A DNA stretch of 64,000 nucleotides from Trichopria drosophilae (lineage: Eukaryota; Arthropoda; Insecta; Hymenoptera; Diapriidae). The stretch spans positions 29,981,001 to 30,045,000 of the forward strand of contig CM059587.1 of the NCBI GenBank assembly GCA_030407085.1, in the 5' to 3' direction. Positions 49,287-62,340 of the stretch are shown here, in pieces. The notes below the pieces were generated by a model. It was not told the origin of the DNA, searched no databases, and saw nothing but the letters and a program-made list of their open reading frames with translations. Made by a program: the position numbers and the translations under genes. Position 1 is the first letter of the stretch; each line of letters starts with the position of its first letter.

Positions 49287-49988
49287 TTAAGGGCAGGGTA
49301 CACCAACCAAATCAGCTCTACGAAATACATCTTTAAAAAATTTGAAAAAATGATTTTTTTAGTAATTTTTGACGAGGAATACAGTGGTGTGAAAATAAAA
49401 AGTAGAAAAGTTATGTTTGTCCCGAAAATTTTAGGACGAAAAAAATTGCATTTTTGACAAAAAATGCTTCTACATTTTTCTAAATTAACTTAAAAATTCA
49501 AAAAATTAAACTGAACATAAATAAATTTCTAAATAATTACGGATGGATTTCAAAAAATTCCATTTTTGTCGAAAAAATAATTTTTTTAGTGGTAATATAA
49601 TTAATTTTTTAAAGTGGTTTACACTTTTTATTATAGTAACAGTAAATTCCACGTTAAAAATTGCTCTAGAAATATTTTTTCCGACCCATACGTATTAGGG
49701 CGAAAAAATATTAATTTTTTCGAAAAAATGCTTCTACATTTTTCTAAATTAATTTAAAAATTCAAAGAAATATAGTGAACGTAAAACTACATTTTCTAAA
49801 TATATATGGATGGATTTCAAAAAATTCCATTTTTTCGAAAAAAATTAATTTTTTATGGGCCAACAAAATTTTGTACACTTTTTATTCTAGCACCACTGAA
49901 TTTCACGTCAAAAATGACTTAAGAAATAATTTTTTCAAATTTTTTCAAGCTGTATTTCATAGAGCTGATTTTTTGGGTATATACTTAA
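49287..49988. mobile_element. 0.7-kb TTAA foldback, family of 1789-2125
   Basis: TTAA at 49287-49290 and 49985-49988. The left arm 'gggcagggtacacc ... tcagctctacgaaata' is mirrored by 'tatttcatagagctga ... gggtatatac'. Interior repeats of 'caaaaaattccatttttt' and 'cgtcaaaaatgacttaa' are shared with the short copy at 1789. No open frame of note. Confidence 0.65.
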
Positions 49989-51646
49989 GTCTGCAAAATG
50001 CTCTGCAACATGGTATTTTTGACTGTGCGAAGCCAGCGCGCTAGGGAAATTCTTTGGATGTCGTAACTTTAGTTAGAAATGGAATTTTTCCACGAGAGAG
50101 TATCCAAAAAAATGCTCCAGATTGCTCCGACCAAAAATGTAAAATTTAGAACTTATTTTGCTTTACAGGGCACGGCCGAGGCGAAGAACCACAATCTAGT
50201 AACAAACAAACTTATTTTAATTTTTCAGTTACGGGTTAGACTAGAAATGTCAAAAGCGGTTAGTAGGGAGGAGCAAGTTGGGAGCATTTTTTGGATACTC
50301 TCTCGTCAAAAAATTCCATGTTTAACTAACATTATGACATCCGGAAGTATTTCCCCTAGCGAGCTGGATTTACAGCGGTGTCATTTTGTCACGGAAAGAA
50401 TAGAGTAAATGTTACTAGACATTTTACACTATAATGAATATTTCTAATAAAACAAACATGTATATTAATAGGATGTAAATGGCTAATTTTCTTATAACGA
50501 AAGTCCATTTTAAAATTACGACATGGAATATTAATTCTATAGTACCGATATCTAGAATAGTATGTAGAGAAAATTTATTAGATGGTGTAACATTTTTACC
50601 ATCTGAATTGCAATTATTCAAACTGCTTTTTAGTACAGTTTACTAGAATTAGTGTTGCTTCAAAGTGAAATGTCATCAATCTCTCGAGGCAGTAAATTTC
50701 ATTATTAAAAAATGTATGATAATACATTTTTATAATATATTATGTTTTGTTTTTCATATGAATATTTCACATATGAAAAAAATTGTTATTTGAGAGAATA
50801 ATACTCAAAATTTACATCCAAATTACTGTTAGCGTTGGTAATTTCATTTTTTTTTATTTTTCAACGTGGCGGATTCGCCCTTTTTACTACATTTTTACCA
50901 TATAATTAATCGTAACAATTCAAAATGAAAGTCTCTGAAATACCTGAATGATAATTTGTTGCATATATCAAATTTACAACAGTTTATGGTAAAAATTCCT
51001 AGATATTTTATTCTATCGGTATTGCCAAAAAAAAATCACAACAATGTAGTGCAATTTATACAAAAACCATGACAATTCATCTCATAATGAATGTCTTTCT
51101 TCAAATTACTGTTGGAGGCCATTATACATTTTCGTAAATAAAAATTTGAATTATAACAGCATTACAGCTCCGAATAGAAAAAAATGTTCAACTGATGGTC
51201 AATTCATTTTGAAAAACATACTTACCAACTTCCTCCTTTAAACTTAAAGATTTATTTACGCATTAAACATTAATTGTTATATCAGTAATTTAATCGATAC
51301 AACAGTAGAGGGTCTGTGCTGCTTTGACTTTCAGTATGTCATCATTTTAAAAACGCAACTAACTTTTCTGAATGATTGACTGTTGACGAACGATTTTTCT
51401 AATCTCTAACGTTTCCACTATCAGTTATACACTAAATATATGATATATTTTTTTATATACCGGAATTGACTAACTTAATTTGATTATCTATTAAATTTAA
51501 TTGCCAATTAAGAATATCTATACTCTCATTCACTACCTACTAGCGTTTTTATCAATAATTAAATACGCTGCAAAAAATAACTACGTTTAATAAAATTGAT
51601 ATAATATAATTTATTTTTTATTCTTATTAGATTTTAGCAGCCACAG
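49989..51646. other. AT-rich stretch, nothing recognised
   Basis: A frame at 50079-50408 (+, 109 residues) has no motif. It starts in a GC-neutral patch with 'gagagtatccaaaaaa' mirrored near 50290 ('ttttttggatactctctcg'), so a small inverted repeat of about 240 bp sits at 50093-50308. Confidence 0.4.
50093..50308. repeat. Small inverted repeat
   Basis: GAGAGTATCCAAAAAAATGC on the left and its complement GCATTTTTTGGATACTCTC on the right; the middle is unpaired. Possibly a short MITE. Confidence 0.55.
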
Positions 51647-52324
51647 TTAAGGTAGTTAGACCCCAGAATATCATATGTTGACGAAAAATATTTAATAACG
51701 TTTCCAAGAATTTAATTTTCATTATTAATAATATTGTTGAAAAGTGAAAGCATTATTCTTCTTGAAAAAAAGTTAAATGTGCAAAAATAATGTGTTAAGC
51801 CACTTTTGTTATTTTTTCAAATATTTTCTTATCCGCTGTTAAGAATTTTTTAAAAATGAACGGTGTTTTAGCGAATTACGGCTTATTTTTTCGAGAAAAA
51901 GATTCTCTACAACTTTACCGCAGGTATTTTGAAATTTCCGAAGCCAACGAGAAATTATCTCTATTCATTTTAAAAAAGAACTACTACTTTTAACGAATTT
52001 TGAGTAATTTTCGTGATCAGACAAAGAATGTTAAAAAAATTATGCGGTAAAGTTAAAGAGAATCTTTTTCTCGAAAAAATAAGCCTCCATTCGTTAAAAT
52101 CCGTTCATTTTTACAAAATTCTTAACAGCGGAGAAGAAAGAATTTGAATCAACAACAAAAGTGGCTTAACAAATTATTTTTGCAAATTTCAATTTTTTTT
52201 TCAAGAAGAATAATGCTTTCACTTTTCAACAATATTATTAATAATGAAAATTAAATTCTTGGAAACTTAAATTGTTAAATATTTTTCGTCAACATTATGA
52301 TATTCTGGGGTCTAACCACCTTAA
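51647..52324. mobile_element. 0.67-kb TTAA palindromic element with GGTRGTTAGACCCC ends
   Basis: TTAA at 51647-51650 and 52321-52324. The left end GGTAGTTAGACCCCAGAATA has its complement at the right end with one change. The inner block (TTTTTCGAGAAAAAGATTCTC near 51885) is mirrored near 52055, so the whole element folds on itself. No protein. Confidence 0.85.
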
Positions 52325-52955
52325 GGAAATGATAGTAAATATGTTTAGCTGTATAATAACTTTTTATTAACAGAAATTTTGATTTTGAATAAATAAAATA
52401 TTTGTTTATTGTTCATTAAAAAGAAAAACCCTCTTTTAACCACAAAAATAGTTTCCAATTCGTGTAAATAATAAATATTTGGTTTGACCATAGAAATGAC
52501 TTTTTTTTTTACCTATTACATAAAGTAAAGATCAACGTGAATTGCCTGAAGTTAAGATTGGTTACGAAATTTTGAATGTTTGCTTACGTAATTAAACCTT
52601 TCCGATATATTTGGGATATTACGACGGAAAATGATTAATAACCTCTTAATTGGTTCACGGTCTTCGCTATAGTTTTTATGTCAGCATTCGATCAAACTAA
52701 AAAATATTGGTAAACAACCGGAATCTAAATGGTTTTAGAATTGGCTACAAATTAGCTAGGGACTAAAAAGATTTTTAATTAAAGTTTAATGCCTGAAATT
52801 GAAATATAACATGAAGCTGGTGACAGTAATCGTCCTAAAGAAATACAGAAAATTACAGCAAAACATTAATCGCCGTAATTAGCGAATTTTTGTGCTGTTC
52901 CTGGTCGCTATTTTACGTAATTTTATTATATTTAATAACGAATTGTCGGGCTTAA
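52325..52955. other. AT-rich stretch, nothing recognised
   Basis: No exon or repeat boundary found. Confidence 0.4.
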
Positions 52956-53678
52956 ATGTTGAATAAATTTTTAAAGGGGAATGGATTTTTCAAGTCGTAT
53001 AAGAAATGCGTGCTCGGCGTGTTTACCACGTATAGGTGCGTCAGTTTTACGACCACGCGTATTTTTGTTTCTTTCCTACTCGGCGTACTATTTACGGTGC
53101 AGGATCGCAAAGTGTATCCAGAACAAACACTGCGTAGGTTTCTGAGAGTCCTGGGAAATTTTGGGGACCCTATGATAAAAAAAAAAAGACTAGAAGGGAA
53201 CAAGTGGTGCGTCGAAAAGGAGCGTCCTGTTTTTATGTTTTGCTCGCCATCTATCTCTTTCTCTCTCCTGGGACAAAGTAGGGAACTCAGGGACGAAATT
53301 GAGTATTTTTCGTGGCGAGGCGCTGTTGGATCGTCGTTGGGGTCGGTACGCACGAGATGGTGGGGCGAGGAGACCTGGCAACGTCGCGCGGCCGTTCAGG
53401 TATTGCGCGGTTGCCGGTTGTACGGGCAGGCAGCTTCTTCTCCGGTCGCCTCTCCGGGAACGGAGAACTTTCAAAAATGCGCCGCCGTGCGTCTTACGGA
53501 AAAACGGGGGTTTCATCTTCCACATCTCGGAAAACACATGTACGCTAGACCAACGCGCCGTGCGAAATCAACCATTTTCCTAACCAGACTTGTTGCTTCC
53601 CATTCAAAATCAAAGAAAATACCACGTTTTTTTTTCAAAAAAACCATAATGACAAAAATTTTCTATAATAACGTATAA
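52956..53678 (+). other. Longest open frame in the window (240 codons), unrecognised
   Basis: An uninterrupted + frame from an ATG at 52956. Its middle part (53170-53570) is GC-rich, and all frames there are open on both strands, so the length is partly a composition effect. The translation shows no signal peptide, repeat or known motif; it ends in a Lys/Arg-rich tail. A 'CAVAGC' string in another frame recalls the start of a THAP zinc finger, but the later residues do not follow. It may be an intronic regulatory island. Coding status is doubtful. Confidence 0.2.
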
Positions 53679-54895
53679 AAAATTACTCCGTTTTTTAGAA
53701 AATAAATTACTTTGACTTTGAAATAATAATTTTGATGACTTGTAAGATTTATTTGTTGAGAAATGTTTATAATTGATGAGGACACTAAGGACATTTAAAT
53801 ATGAAAATATGAATAATTTTTAAATGATTTTTCCTTTGGAAACATCGACGAGTATAAGAAAGTTGCGCTTGACTACAGTTTGTTGTGCTCCGTAAACATC
53901 GATTGAACCGATTCTCGAAACGGCTCGAGGTATTTTTAAGAGTGATGAGTTTTGGCACCACTTTCGTGTAAACCAACGCTTTTTATCGTTAGAAATGCTT
54001 GAAGAAAATATTGCCATGACGTTCTTCAACGAAAATCGTAGAAATTGTTTAAAATCTATTAGGTTCTTAATTTGTACTTTGTCTGAAATATTTTCAATAA
54101 CAAAAAATTAATTATCAAAGACCTCGACACGAAGAATTTCACATTACTTTCCATAATTATTGTACAAAATTATTCTAGTTAAAATTTGGAGGAATTTTCT
54201 TAGGAAAACTGATGGCGAATGCCGAATCCCGAAATTCTCTTAAGTTCCTGTCCTATTCGGTTTAGAAATTTTGCTATACAGAATAGAAGAAAGTCATTTC
54301 TAAATCGGAACATTTACTAAAATAATAGTATATATTAATAGAAGTGAGGATAAACGCCAAATAACTGTCAATATATCCAATTTATATGTGCGTACCTTAG
54401 TAAAAATATATTTTTTAAGTATAATAGAAGTCTAAACGATGGTCCATTTTATTTTTTATGAAAAAAATACGATGTTTAATTATATTTCCTTTAAAATGAG
54501 ACATTTTTATCGGAGGGTTTTTATTAAACAAAAAAAGAAAACATTTTTTTTATTCTCATGAAAACTAAGAACAATATAAAAAAATCTCAAAGAAAACTTA
54601 TTTTTATAAATGAGTAAAAAAGTAATGTTAAAATTTCAAAACTAATATAATAAATCTTCATAAAAAATTCTTGTTGTAAAAATACAAAAATAACGTGAAA
54701 ATAGGATGAGAGAATACAATTTATAATTTTAACGAATTAAAATAATGTTTTTAATTTCTCCATTTTTCTAATATAATTGTAAATGTTTTTCATAACAATA
54801 TATGAAGCAATTTAAACAAACTGCTCGTTGCTAAAGCGACAAATCTGTAACTTCTTGACCGCTTGAAAATAAATAATTATAAAACTAAATTTTGG
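53679..54895. other. AT-rich stretch, nothing recognised
   Basis: Only chance frames. Confidence 0.4.
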
Positions 54896-55850
54896 TTAAC
54901 GCCTGAATAACACAAAATTGAACCGCGATTATTGGCTTTCAAATTTTAATAAAATCGCTCTTAGTTTGTTACGCCACTACATTGTCTTGATGTTTTTGAG
55001 TGTGCTCTAAACGATGCAACCATTAAAAAAAAGGAAAAATGTGTTCTTTTAATTTTTTGTTGGGAAATATTCGTAACAAGTCGCGATTTTTACGAAACGC
55101 TTTTTTCGTCGCCAAAAATATTTAACGCCAAATTGAATTCGATATTTTGAATTTTACACCTCTAATATTACATTCCTAATCTTAGACCCCCAAAAACCCC
55201 CTAGTGGACATTTTCAACCAAAAGTAGTTAAAAAGATATAAAAAATTCCACCATCAGATCCGCCATTTTCAATTTTCCATTTCTGATATCACATTCATAA
55301 TCAAAGACCCAAAAAAAACCCGAGTCATCATTTTCAGCTGAAAATTTTTGAATTTTTTTAATGTTGCATATTATTTATAATCAGAATTTTCCGAAATCCT
55401 TGAATGTATGATTACAATTTATCGAACGTCATGGGAATAAAATAAAGTAAACTATTCTGTTAATATGAACAGAATACGTAAATTACCGATGTTATTGACT
55501 TTGAGAGGCTCGTATTTGCAGGAAACAAATTTTTAAAGCAAACTACCCTCATATTTTTCAAGTATAAGTATTAATAACACCTATCTAGCCGTTTATTGCA
55601 CATAGAAACCGTTTTCCTGGTTAGGATCGGTCGTTTTCTAAAAAAAAATCGTATAAAAATCGTGATTTCTTACGAAATTTTGCCAAAAAAAGTACAAGAT
55701 AACATTTTTCGCTTTTTTTAATGGTAGCATCCTGCAGGTAATACCAAAAAACATCAAGAAAATGCAGTGGCGTAAAAAACTCACAGCGATTAGATAAAAA
55801 TTTGAGAGCCCAAAATTGCGGTTAAATTTTTTGTGTTATTCAGGTGTTAA
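54896..55850. mobile_element. 0.95-kb TTAA palindromic element with two 121-bp modules
   Basis: TTAA at 54896-54899 and 55847-55850. Ends CGCCTGAATAACAC and GTGTTATTCAGGTG. The outer arm continues ('gttacgccactacatt' left, 'atgcagtggcgtaa' right). The central 55110-55330 holds two tandem copies of the dispersed module (start strings near 55146 and 55267, 121 bp apart). No transposase. Confidence 0.8.
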
Positions 55851-58800
55851 TGAGTTAATGTCGGTGCTTGTACTGAAAACGCTAATTTTTAAAAACGTGT
55901 TTTGATGGTAACCACGAAAAATGTGTAAACTGCCGATTTTGTATTACTGTTATTATATGCAATGTATTTAAAAATACACATCATAGTGAAAATATAATAA
56001 TAATAAATTTAATTTACTAGATATTCTGTATTCTTTACGAAAAAAGAGTATCTCTTCTTTTTAACATTTATAGTTTTTAAGATAATAAGAAAATGAAATA
56101 ACGTTTTATTGAAAAAATACTCATAACTCCGTTAAAAAATGCCACAGAACATGTATCATTTTCAAGAAAAGGGTCATACCGTTCAAATTCTTGAATAGAA
56201 ATAAATTTTTGTTCGTTGTTTATTAATAACACTAAAAAATAGAATTATCTACCTGTTTTCAACTTGTACACGGATAAAAGTGTTACTTTTCATTACAATT
56301 CTAGTAAATATTTATTTGCATTTACATTTATTACCAACATGTTCTTATTAAATAAACGTCATTCGATTTTTTACATTCTAACTGAAACATGGTCAAAAAA
56401 ATGTTAGGAAATTGTAGATTTAAACGATTTTGATTCTGGTTAATTTTATGTTAATTCCAACTAAACAGAGCTAAAACGTTCAAAGATTTAAAAAAAATGC
56501 AACTTTTAAAGAAAATTAAATAATTTTATTATATATTTCGCAGTATTTAATTAAAATTTAGTCTGTATAATATTAGGTTTATCATCTGCAATTGTACTAA
56601 ACGAACATCAATTGATCTAACGGGATATACAAGATAGTAACTATACAACTACCGACAGAAGACGCAGCTACAGTACCCGCTAATCCTTTTGTGAAATACT
56701 AATTAAGTGAGAGAGTCATTTTTCTTCTTTCAATTAATATACTCGATGCAACTAACTGATTCTTTAATCATATTCAGGAAAATTACTGATATACTACTGA
56801 TATCGAAATATTCTTTGTAAATTGAAAATGGAAAAAGACTCGTAGAGAAACATCTTTTAACGATTCAGAAATATACACCAGATTTCGTGACGAATCGTTC
56901 TTAACACTAAGACAAATGTTTACTATGGTCCCGAAACGTCAAAACTGTAGTCTTCTCGGAAGCCCAGCATCTTTCAAAAATACCGATCGCTGATGTTTCG
57001 AAAAAGTTAGTAACATCTTGACATTGTTTTGTTTCGTCCAGGAGGCAAGACCGCTGGAATGTTCCCCTTTTGGTTTACATAACTGCTTAAAAGCTTCCGA
57101 GCAATTGCGTTAACAAATCTTAAATATTTAATACGCCATTTTCTGCAGCCAAGATGCAGTTATGCAATTCACTTTATTACAATTAAACGGTATATGAAGA
57201 CTATTTTCATTGAAAGGTCGACGCGTGATGGCTTCAGAAGAAAATATAAAGCGACTACATGTATTCATTAAAATTAACTCGTAGGAGAAACAATAATTTT
57301 CTAGAAATTTATTCATTTTTATGATTGCGCAATTCAGGAGGTGTTATTTAGTTAATCGAATCCGTCATTAAAATTTCCAAGTTTCGCGCCAAATTGATCC
57401 AACAAGCGACTTGTAAATATACACGGAAAGACTTTGTTAGCAATTTTATTAATACTGATTTATTTAATAGTTAATGCTAATTTTTTCATTTTTCCTCTGG
57501 CGGCAGTAAAATAATTTAAACAATAATTTACAAAGGAACTGCAATTTTAAAATGGACCTAAGTGATATACTTAATTAATTGCATTCAGCGTTTTTCCTGG
57601 GACATTTTCATATAATTTTGAGTCGGATTATTATACTAATTCAACAAATTAATAATAAGATTCCAAAAAATTATAATAATTTTGCGGAGATGAAAATTTA
57701 TTGTAAGAATGACACTTTTGCGTTTTGTATTTTGCAAACGCATTTCCCTATTTTAATTTAATCGTTTAAAATATTAAATCAAATACTTCATTCGACATTC
57801 TTTGTGTATTTTCCTCTAAATTTATTTTTTAATTTGCTTTAAATTCATGGCTCTCTTGTGGTTTTTTAAATAAAGAAAACAAATCAATTTTGTGACCATA
57901 ATACTTCAAAACTAAATTAACTAATTCGCATTTTGTGAATAATTTAGTTTACTATCTGGGTCATTCATTATTTTTGCTATTAATATTTTTTTCTCTCAAT
58001 GTGTTCGGTATGAAAAACAATTCTCCGAAAATGTATGTTAAAAGTTATGCAACTTTTCATATTCATCCGGTAAAAGTTCGAATTTGTTATACTTTTACAA
58101 TTGTTTTTTCATTATTGTAACCGTAATAATAAATATTTGCAACATGTACAGAAACAATAAATAAATTTAAACCTTTGCTAATCGATAAACCGTTTTTACA
58201 TTAGAGAAGGTACTGTAATAAAAAAAAAAGGAATAATATTTGTGTCGTAATGTTATGATTAAAAATCATCTATGCACATCCGCTTTTTGTTAGTATTTGA
58301 ATGATGCTGTTCATCACTCACTTAAAAACACTTCCGTTTGTTTTTGCCATAATTTACCCCCCAAAAATGTTGCACAAAGAGTAACATTAAAAAAAAACAA
58401 TAAAATTTACCCGAATCCCTCGAAATTATTTTTTTTCTAAGAATGTCGAATTAAAATTGACGCAAGAGAATACATCCTCAAGAAGTTTAATTTTTCTATG
58501 AAAAACTTAAGTTCGACACTGCATCTCAGAAAATAATTCTCCTATTCGTGACTTTCAGTAATAATAATAATAATCTAATAATAAAATTAATCGTGAGTAG
58601 AATTGATAAAACAGCAGCTGCGTCATCTTCTATAAAGAGATTATAAAGTATTAAACGGTTCAGTAAATTGTGCTACAGTGTCTTGAAATTTACTTAATTA
58701 TACTCTGACGTGATTGTCCCCGTATTAAATATTTACTGCAACATATTCTACAATTACTTCAATCAATTTAATGCGTGAGTTTTTTTTTTGAGGTTAATGA

Positions 58801-59799
58801 AAACAATTAAAAAATATAACAAACAAATAAATGCATTTTCTATCTTCCAAATACTAATTTTAGTTACTGTAGCTATCTCAAGTTAGTTATTCAATAGCCA
58901 ATAGAAATAGTTGTTATTATATGTGAAAACGCTGTTATTGCAACTAAATACTTTAATTTAAATATTACATAATTTAATATATTGATATATATCATTTAAA
59001 TCAGTTAATTTGTCACTGTTTATTCCTCCAAAATAAACTAAACTAAATTGTAATTGAGTACCATACAACGGTTCTTGTTAATAAGTGATATTAATGATTC
59101 TAAATCATTTCATTGTATGAAACATTTGTAGAATGGCAATCCTAACCTCAAATTTGTATCCTGCTGTTTACTTTCGTTTTAATTCAAAATCTTTCACAGT
59201 TGATAATTTTGTGCCTATTTCACGAGAAGAAAAGTCTTTGTCATTATAATAACATGTAAAGTTTGCCAAACAACCAAGAAAAGTTAATATATTTATGAAA
59301 ATAGTTTGACATCGTAACTATCGTTAACTATCTATTTTTTCTTTGAACTGTTTAAACACGTAATAGTACTTTTCGTACCAAGGGCGTACAATAAGAGTTT
59401 TGCCTTAGTTGCTGATTGCACGAGGCATCGCCATGTGAGGCTTAAATTGTACGACGATGGTGTGAACAATATTTTTCGATTCTTATCTAATGCATGGGTT
59501 GTAAAATGGACATTTTACGCCCGATGAATTGATAAAATAGTTACTTTGATTAAATTACTAAGCCATTGAAAACATTTTCCATGTTAACTAACTTAAAATA
59601 GTTTGTTTAGGAATTTTAATTTTACTACCTCTAAAAACTAATTCGTTAATTTTGCGATTAATTATTTCTGGAGATAATTAAAACAGCTATTCCATGTACT
59701 GTTAACCAAAAGTACAGTTGTACGAAGCAGAGAAATAAATGAATTACTTTTAAATCTACCTCAATTAGCCATGTTTTTAGATTAATCAAGCACATGTTT
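55851..59799. other. AT-rich stretch, nothing recognised
   Basis: Very AT-rich; a short ATA run is near 58558. No exon, RNA gene or element end was identified. Confidence 0.4.
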
Positions 59800-60316
59800 T
59801 TATTTCATCATTAAGTTTCAAAAGTTTATAGCTTTCGAGAAAAAATCCTAAACTATAACATTTAAGGCAAAAAATGGTTAGAATTTATCAAGGAATATTA
59901 CAGATTTTATAAACATTTCTTTCATTTTAAACATTAGTTTTAGTAACAAAATTTTTCATAAAACAATATGAAAAAATTTCAATATATTTTTCGATGAATT
60001 CTAAGAACTTTTCATTCTTACTACTTTTTTGGTAAAAACTTATGGTTTTTTATGCATATTTATGCATAGTTTCAATTGAATCCTAATATCCTAATAGTCG
60101 AACAAAATTTTCCAAGATTTTTTTTTCAATTTTTTTTAACATTGGTGCCATTTTAGAATTCATATCGTCTTAAACTCAATTTTGATCAAAGTTGAATAGC
60201 GACTTCAAAACATTAAGATGTTGAGTTTAATTGAAATTGTCCGAAACTTTCATTACTAAAGTATTCTCTCAAATAAAAGAAATACTTATGGACTCTCTTG
60301 GGCATTAATGGGTTAA
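59800..60316. mobile_element. Right part of a TTAA element
   Basis: GGGCATTAATGGG runs into TTAA at 60313-60316, matching the CCCATTAA-type ends at 13613 and 27984. Interior text ('ttctaagaacttttcattctta', 'agtttatagctttcgag') resembles the inner arms of the 1.3-kb palindromes. The left limit is not visible, so the start given is approximate. Confidence 0.4.
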
Positions 60317-60839
60317 TGTGTGATATACTTTTATTCATCCAATATAATATTTCTTAAGTATAACATGAACACATACTGTTATTTGCTTCATTATTTCTCT
60401 CCATCTCTCTCTTTCTCTCTGATGATCTGTGTTGGTTATTTTCCATCATTAATTTACGATATTTAATCTATTATGATGTTTTTTTCAAAATGTACAATAT
60501 TTATGTATACATATATGACCTTTATTGACTCTCCTAGTTTGTTCTTTCTCTCTCTCGTTCTCTGAGGTTGTTATTTGCCATTATTAATATATGATATTTT
60601 CTGAACAATAATATTTATTTCAAAAGATATAATTTTGTTATTAAAAATTACCATACTGAAAACGAATACAATATTTATCTCAGTTTATTTTAAATTATAC
60701 GTCGAGATTACTGAGGAGTCTCACAATTGAAAACCTTTCAGCAGCGGTTATTTTAGCGAATATAAAATGAATCCTTTCGAATTATTCATATATAGAATTA
60801 CAACGCACCCATTCAGTAAATGCTTGGCATATCTCGATT
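60317..60839. other. AT-rich stretch with CT-rich runs
   Basis: CTCTCTCTTTCTCTCT-type runs near 60400 and 60550; nothing else recognised. Confidence 0.4.
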
Positions 60840-61486
60840 ATGCAAGCGCAGTAAAGTTAGTCGACGAGGATGAATCGCAGGAGGTTATCGTGTGATTTCG
60901 CTGGTTTTTGCGTAGTAATGCATTTTCGAATTTTGGGTCACCTAAGCGTATTTTTTTTTCTCTCTGGGAATTGCAGTTGGTGCATAAAACCTGAGAAGCT
61001 CCGGTCGCTCCCCTCGGTCCCCTCAGCAACAAGCAACGTGCACACGTTTCAACGTCGGCAATGGCCTATTGGCCTGGAGCCTCCACTCCTCTTCCTACTT
61101 GTGGAGTCCCCCGGAATAATATTACGAATGTCCTCGTGGATTGGCACACATAGAAAATCACTGATTTAGAGGGAAACTGTCATGGCCTTGTTCTCTATCC
61201 GCCATGCACATGTTCGCAATTGGAATAGTGGCCGATTACAAAATAAAAAAGCTCCATCTCCCTGTTTTTCGTGCCAGGGCGTTTTCGAAATCTGGACCGA
61301 GACGAGGCCGATTTATGATTCCACGTATTTTTTACGGGACGGTCATATTTCTTCGATAGATCGAACACGTGCTGGGATCCGTTTGGTGGAAACGACACAG
61401 CATCCTCAGAGCTTCTTTCTTTTTGGGCCCAGGGAACTTTTCGCTTTCAATGATAAAGGGTTCCTTTCAAAACTAGAATATTAGGT
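60840..61486. promoter_or_regulatory. GC-richer block in the presumed intron
   Basis: Open frames on + (60870-61169 and 61182-61484) and on the reverse strand show no motif. The block ends abruptly. Candidate conserved non-coding element or an exon of an unrecognised gene. Confidence 0.25.
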
Positions 61487-62340
61487 CAGTCGAGTTACTT
61501 CGATGCAGTTCACATCTGGCATAGTTGTTTTGATTCCATTTAATAAAGAAAATTTTAAACTGAAAAATCATCACCATGTGTACGGTTAGTTTATTATTTT
61601 GGGAAATACGTGGAAGTTTGTATCGATGGAGTCCAAAGAAAATTCGAAAAATATTTGTTTAGGCATATTATTGATAAAATAGAATGCAATAATGATAAAC
61701 AGCGATGAATCCTACTAAAAAAAATAACACGGTCAGAAAAAATGTGTAGTATTATCTTAAAGTCTTTGATAAGTAAGAGAAAACATGTGGAAATAGTTCA
61801 AACGTTCAGGTTATTCCTGATGTAAGATGTGCAAAGTTGTATCGCACAATTTTATTTACAAAACATAATGTTCTCGTTTCGTTCATGATTTTCTGTAAAG
61901 ATCAGAAGTAAGATAGATCTGGCTTAAATGTCATAACGCCTTTGTCTTTTTCCGCACCGATTATCGAGCTTACTCATCATTAGTCGGTCTGATTGCCTAC
62001 TTTACTTCTTACTAATAATTATCTTATTATTAATTTCAAGAACACGTCACCTGTAGCTTATAAGAAATTCCAATTTCTTCAAAGGAAATTCTTGGGACGT
62101 TCCAGACGATTGTCTAAAGGACTAAATATCCTTTGTCATTGGGTCATTTATACCTTTCGATAATTCGCCACACCCCCCAAAGTGAAAGTTTTCCAATTAA
62201 GGGAGCACACGCAATTAAATGTCCCGGACGAGGTATAGATCCAGATGAAGCTAAGGTTTAGACAACAAAGTCATTAGTTTTCAAAATCGGTCAATTGAGA
62301 TTTCTCGGACAGTAGGGGATGCGATACACTTTAAATGGTC
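61487..62340. other. AT-rich stretch, nothing recognised
   Basis: No feature supported. Confidence 0.4.

Noticed and set aside
53299..53583. THAP-type zinc finger suggested by 'CAVAGCTGR'
   Set aside because: The later conserved positions of the domain (the second Cys pair or Cys/His and the downstream motif) are not recognisable.
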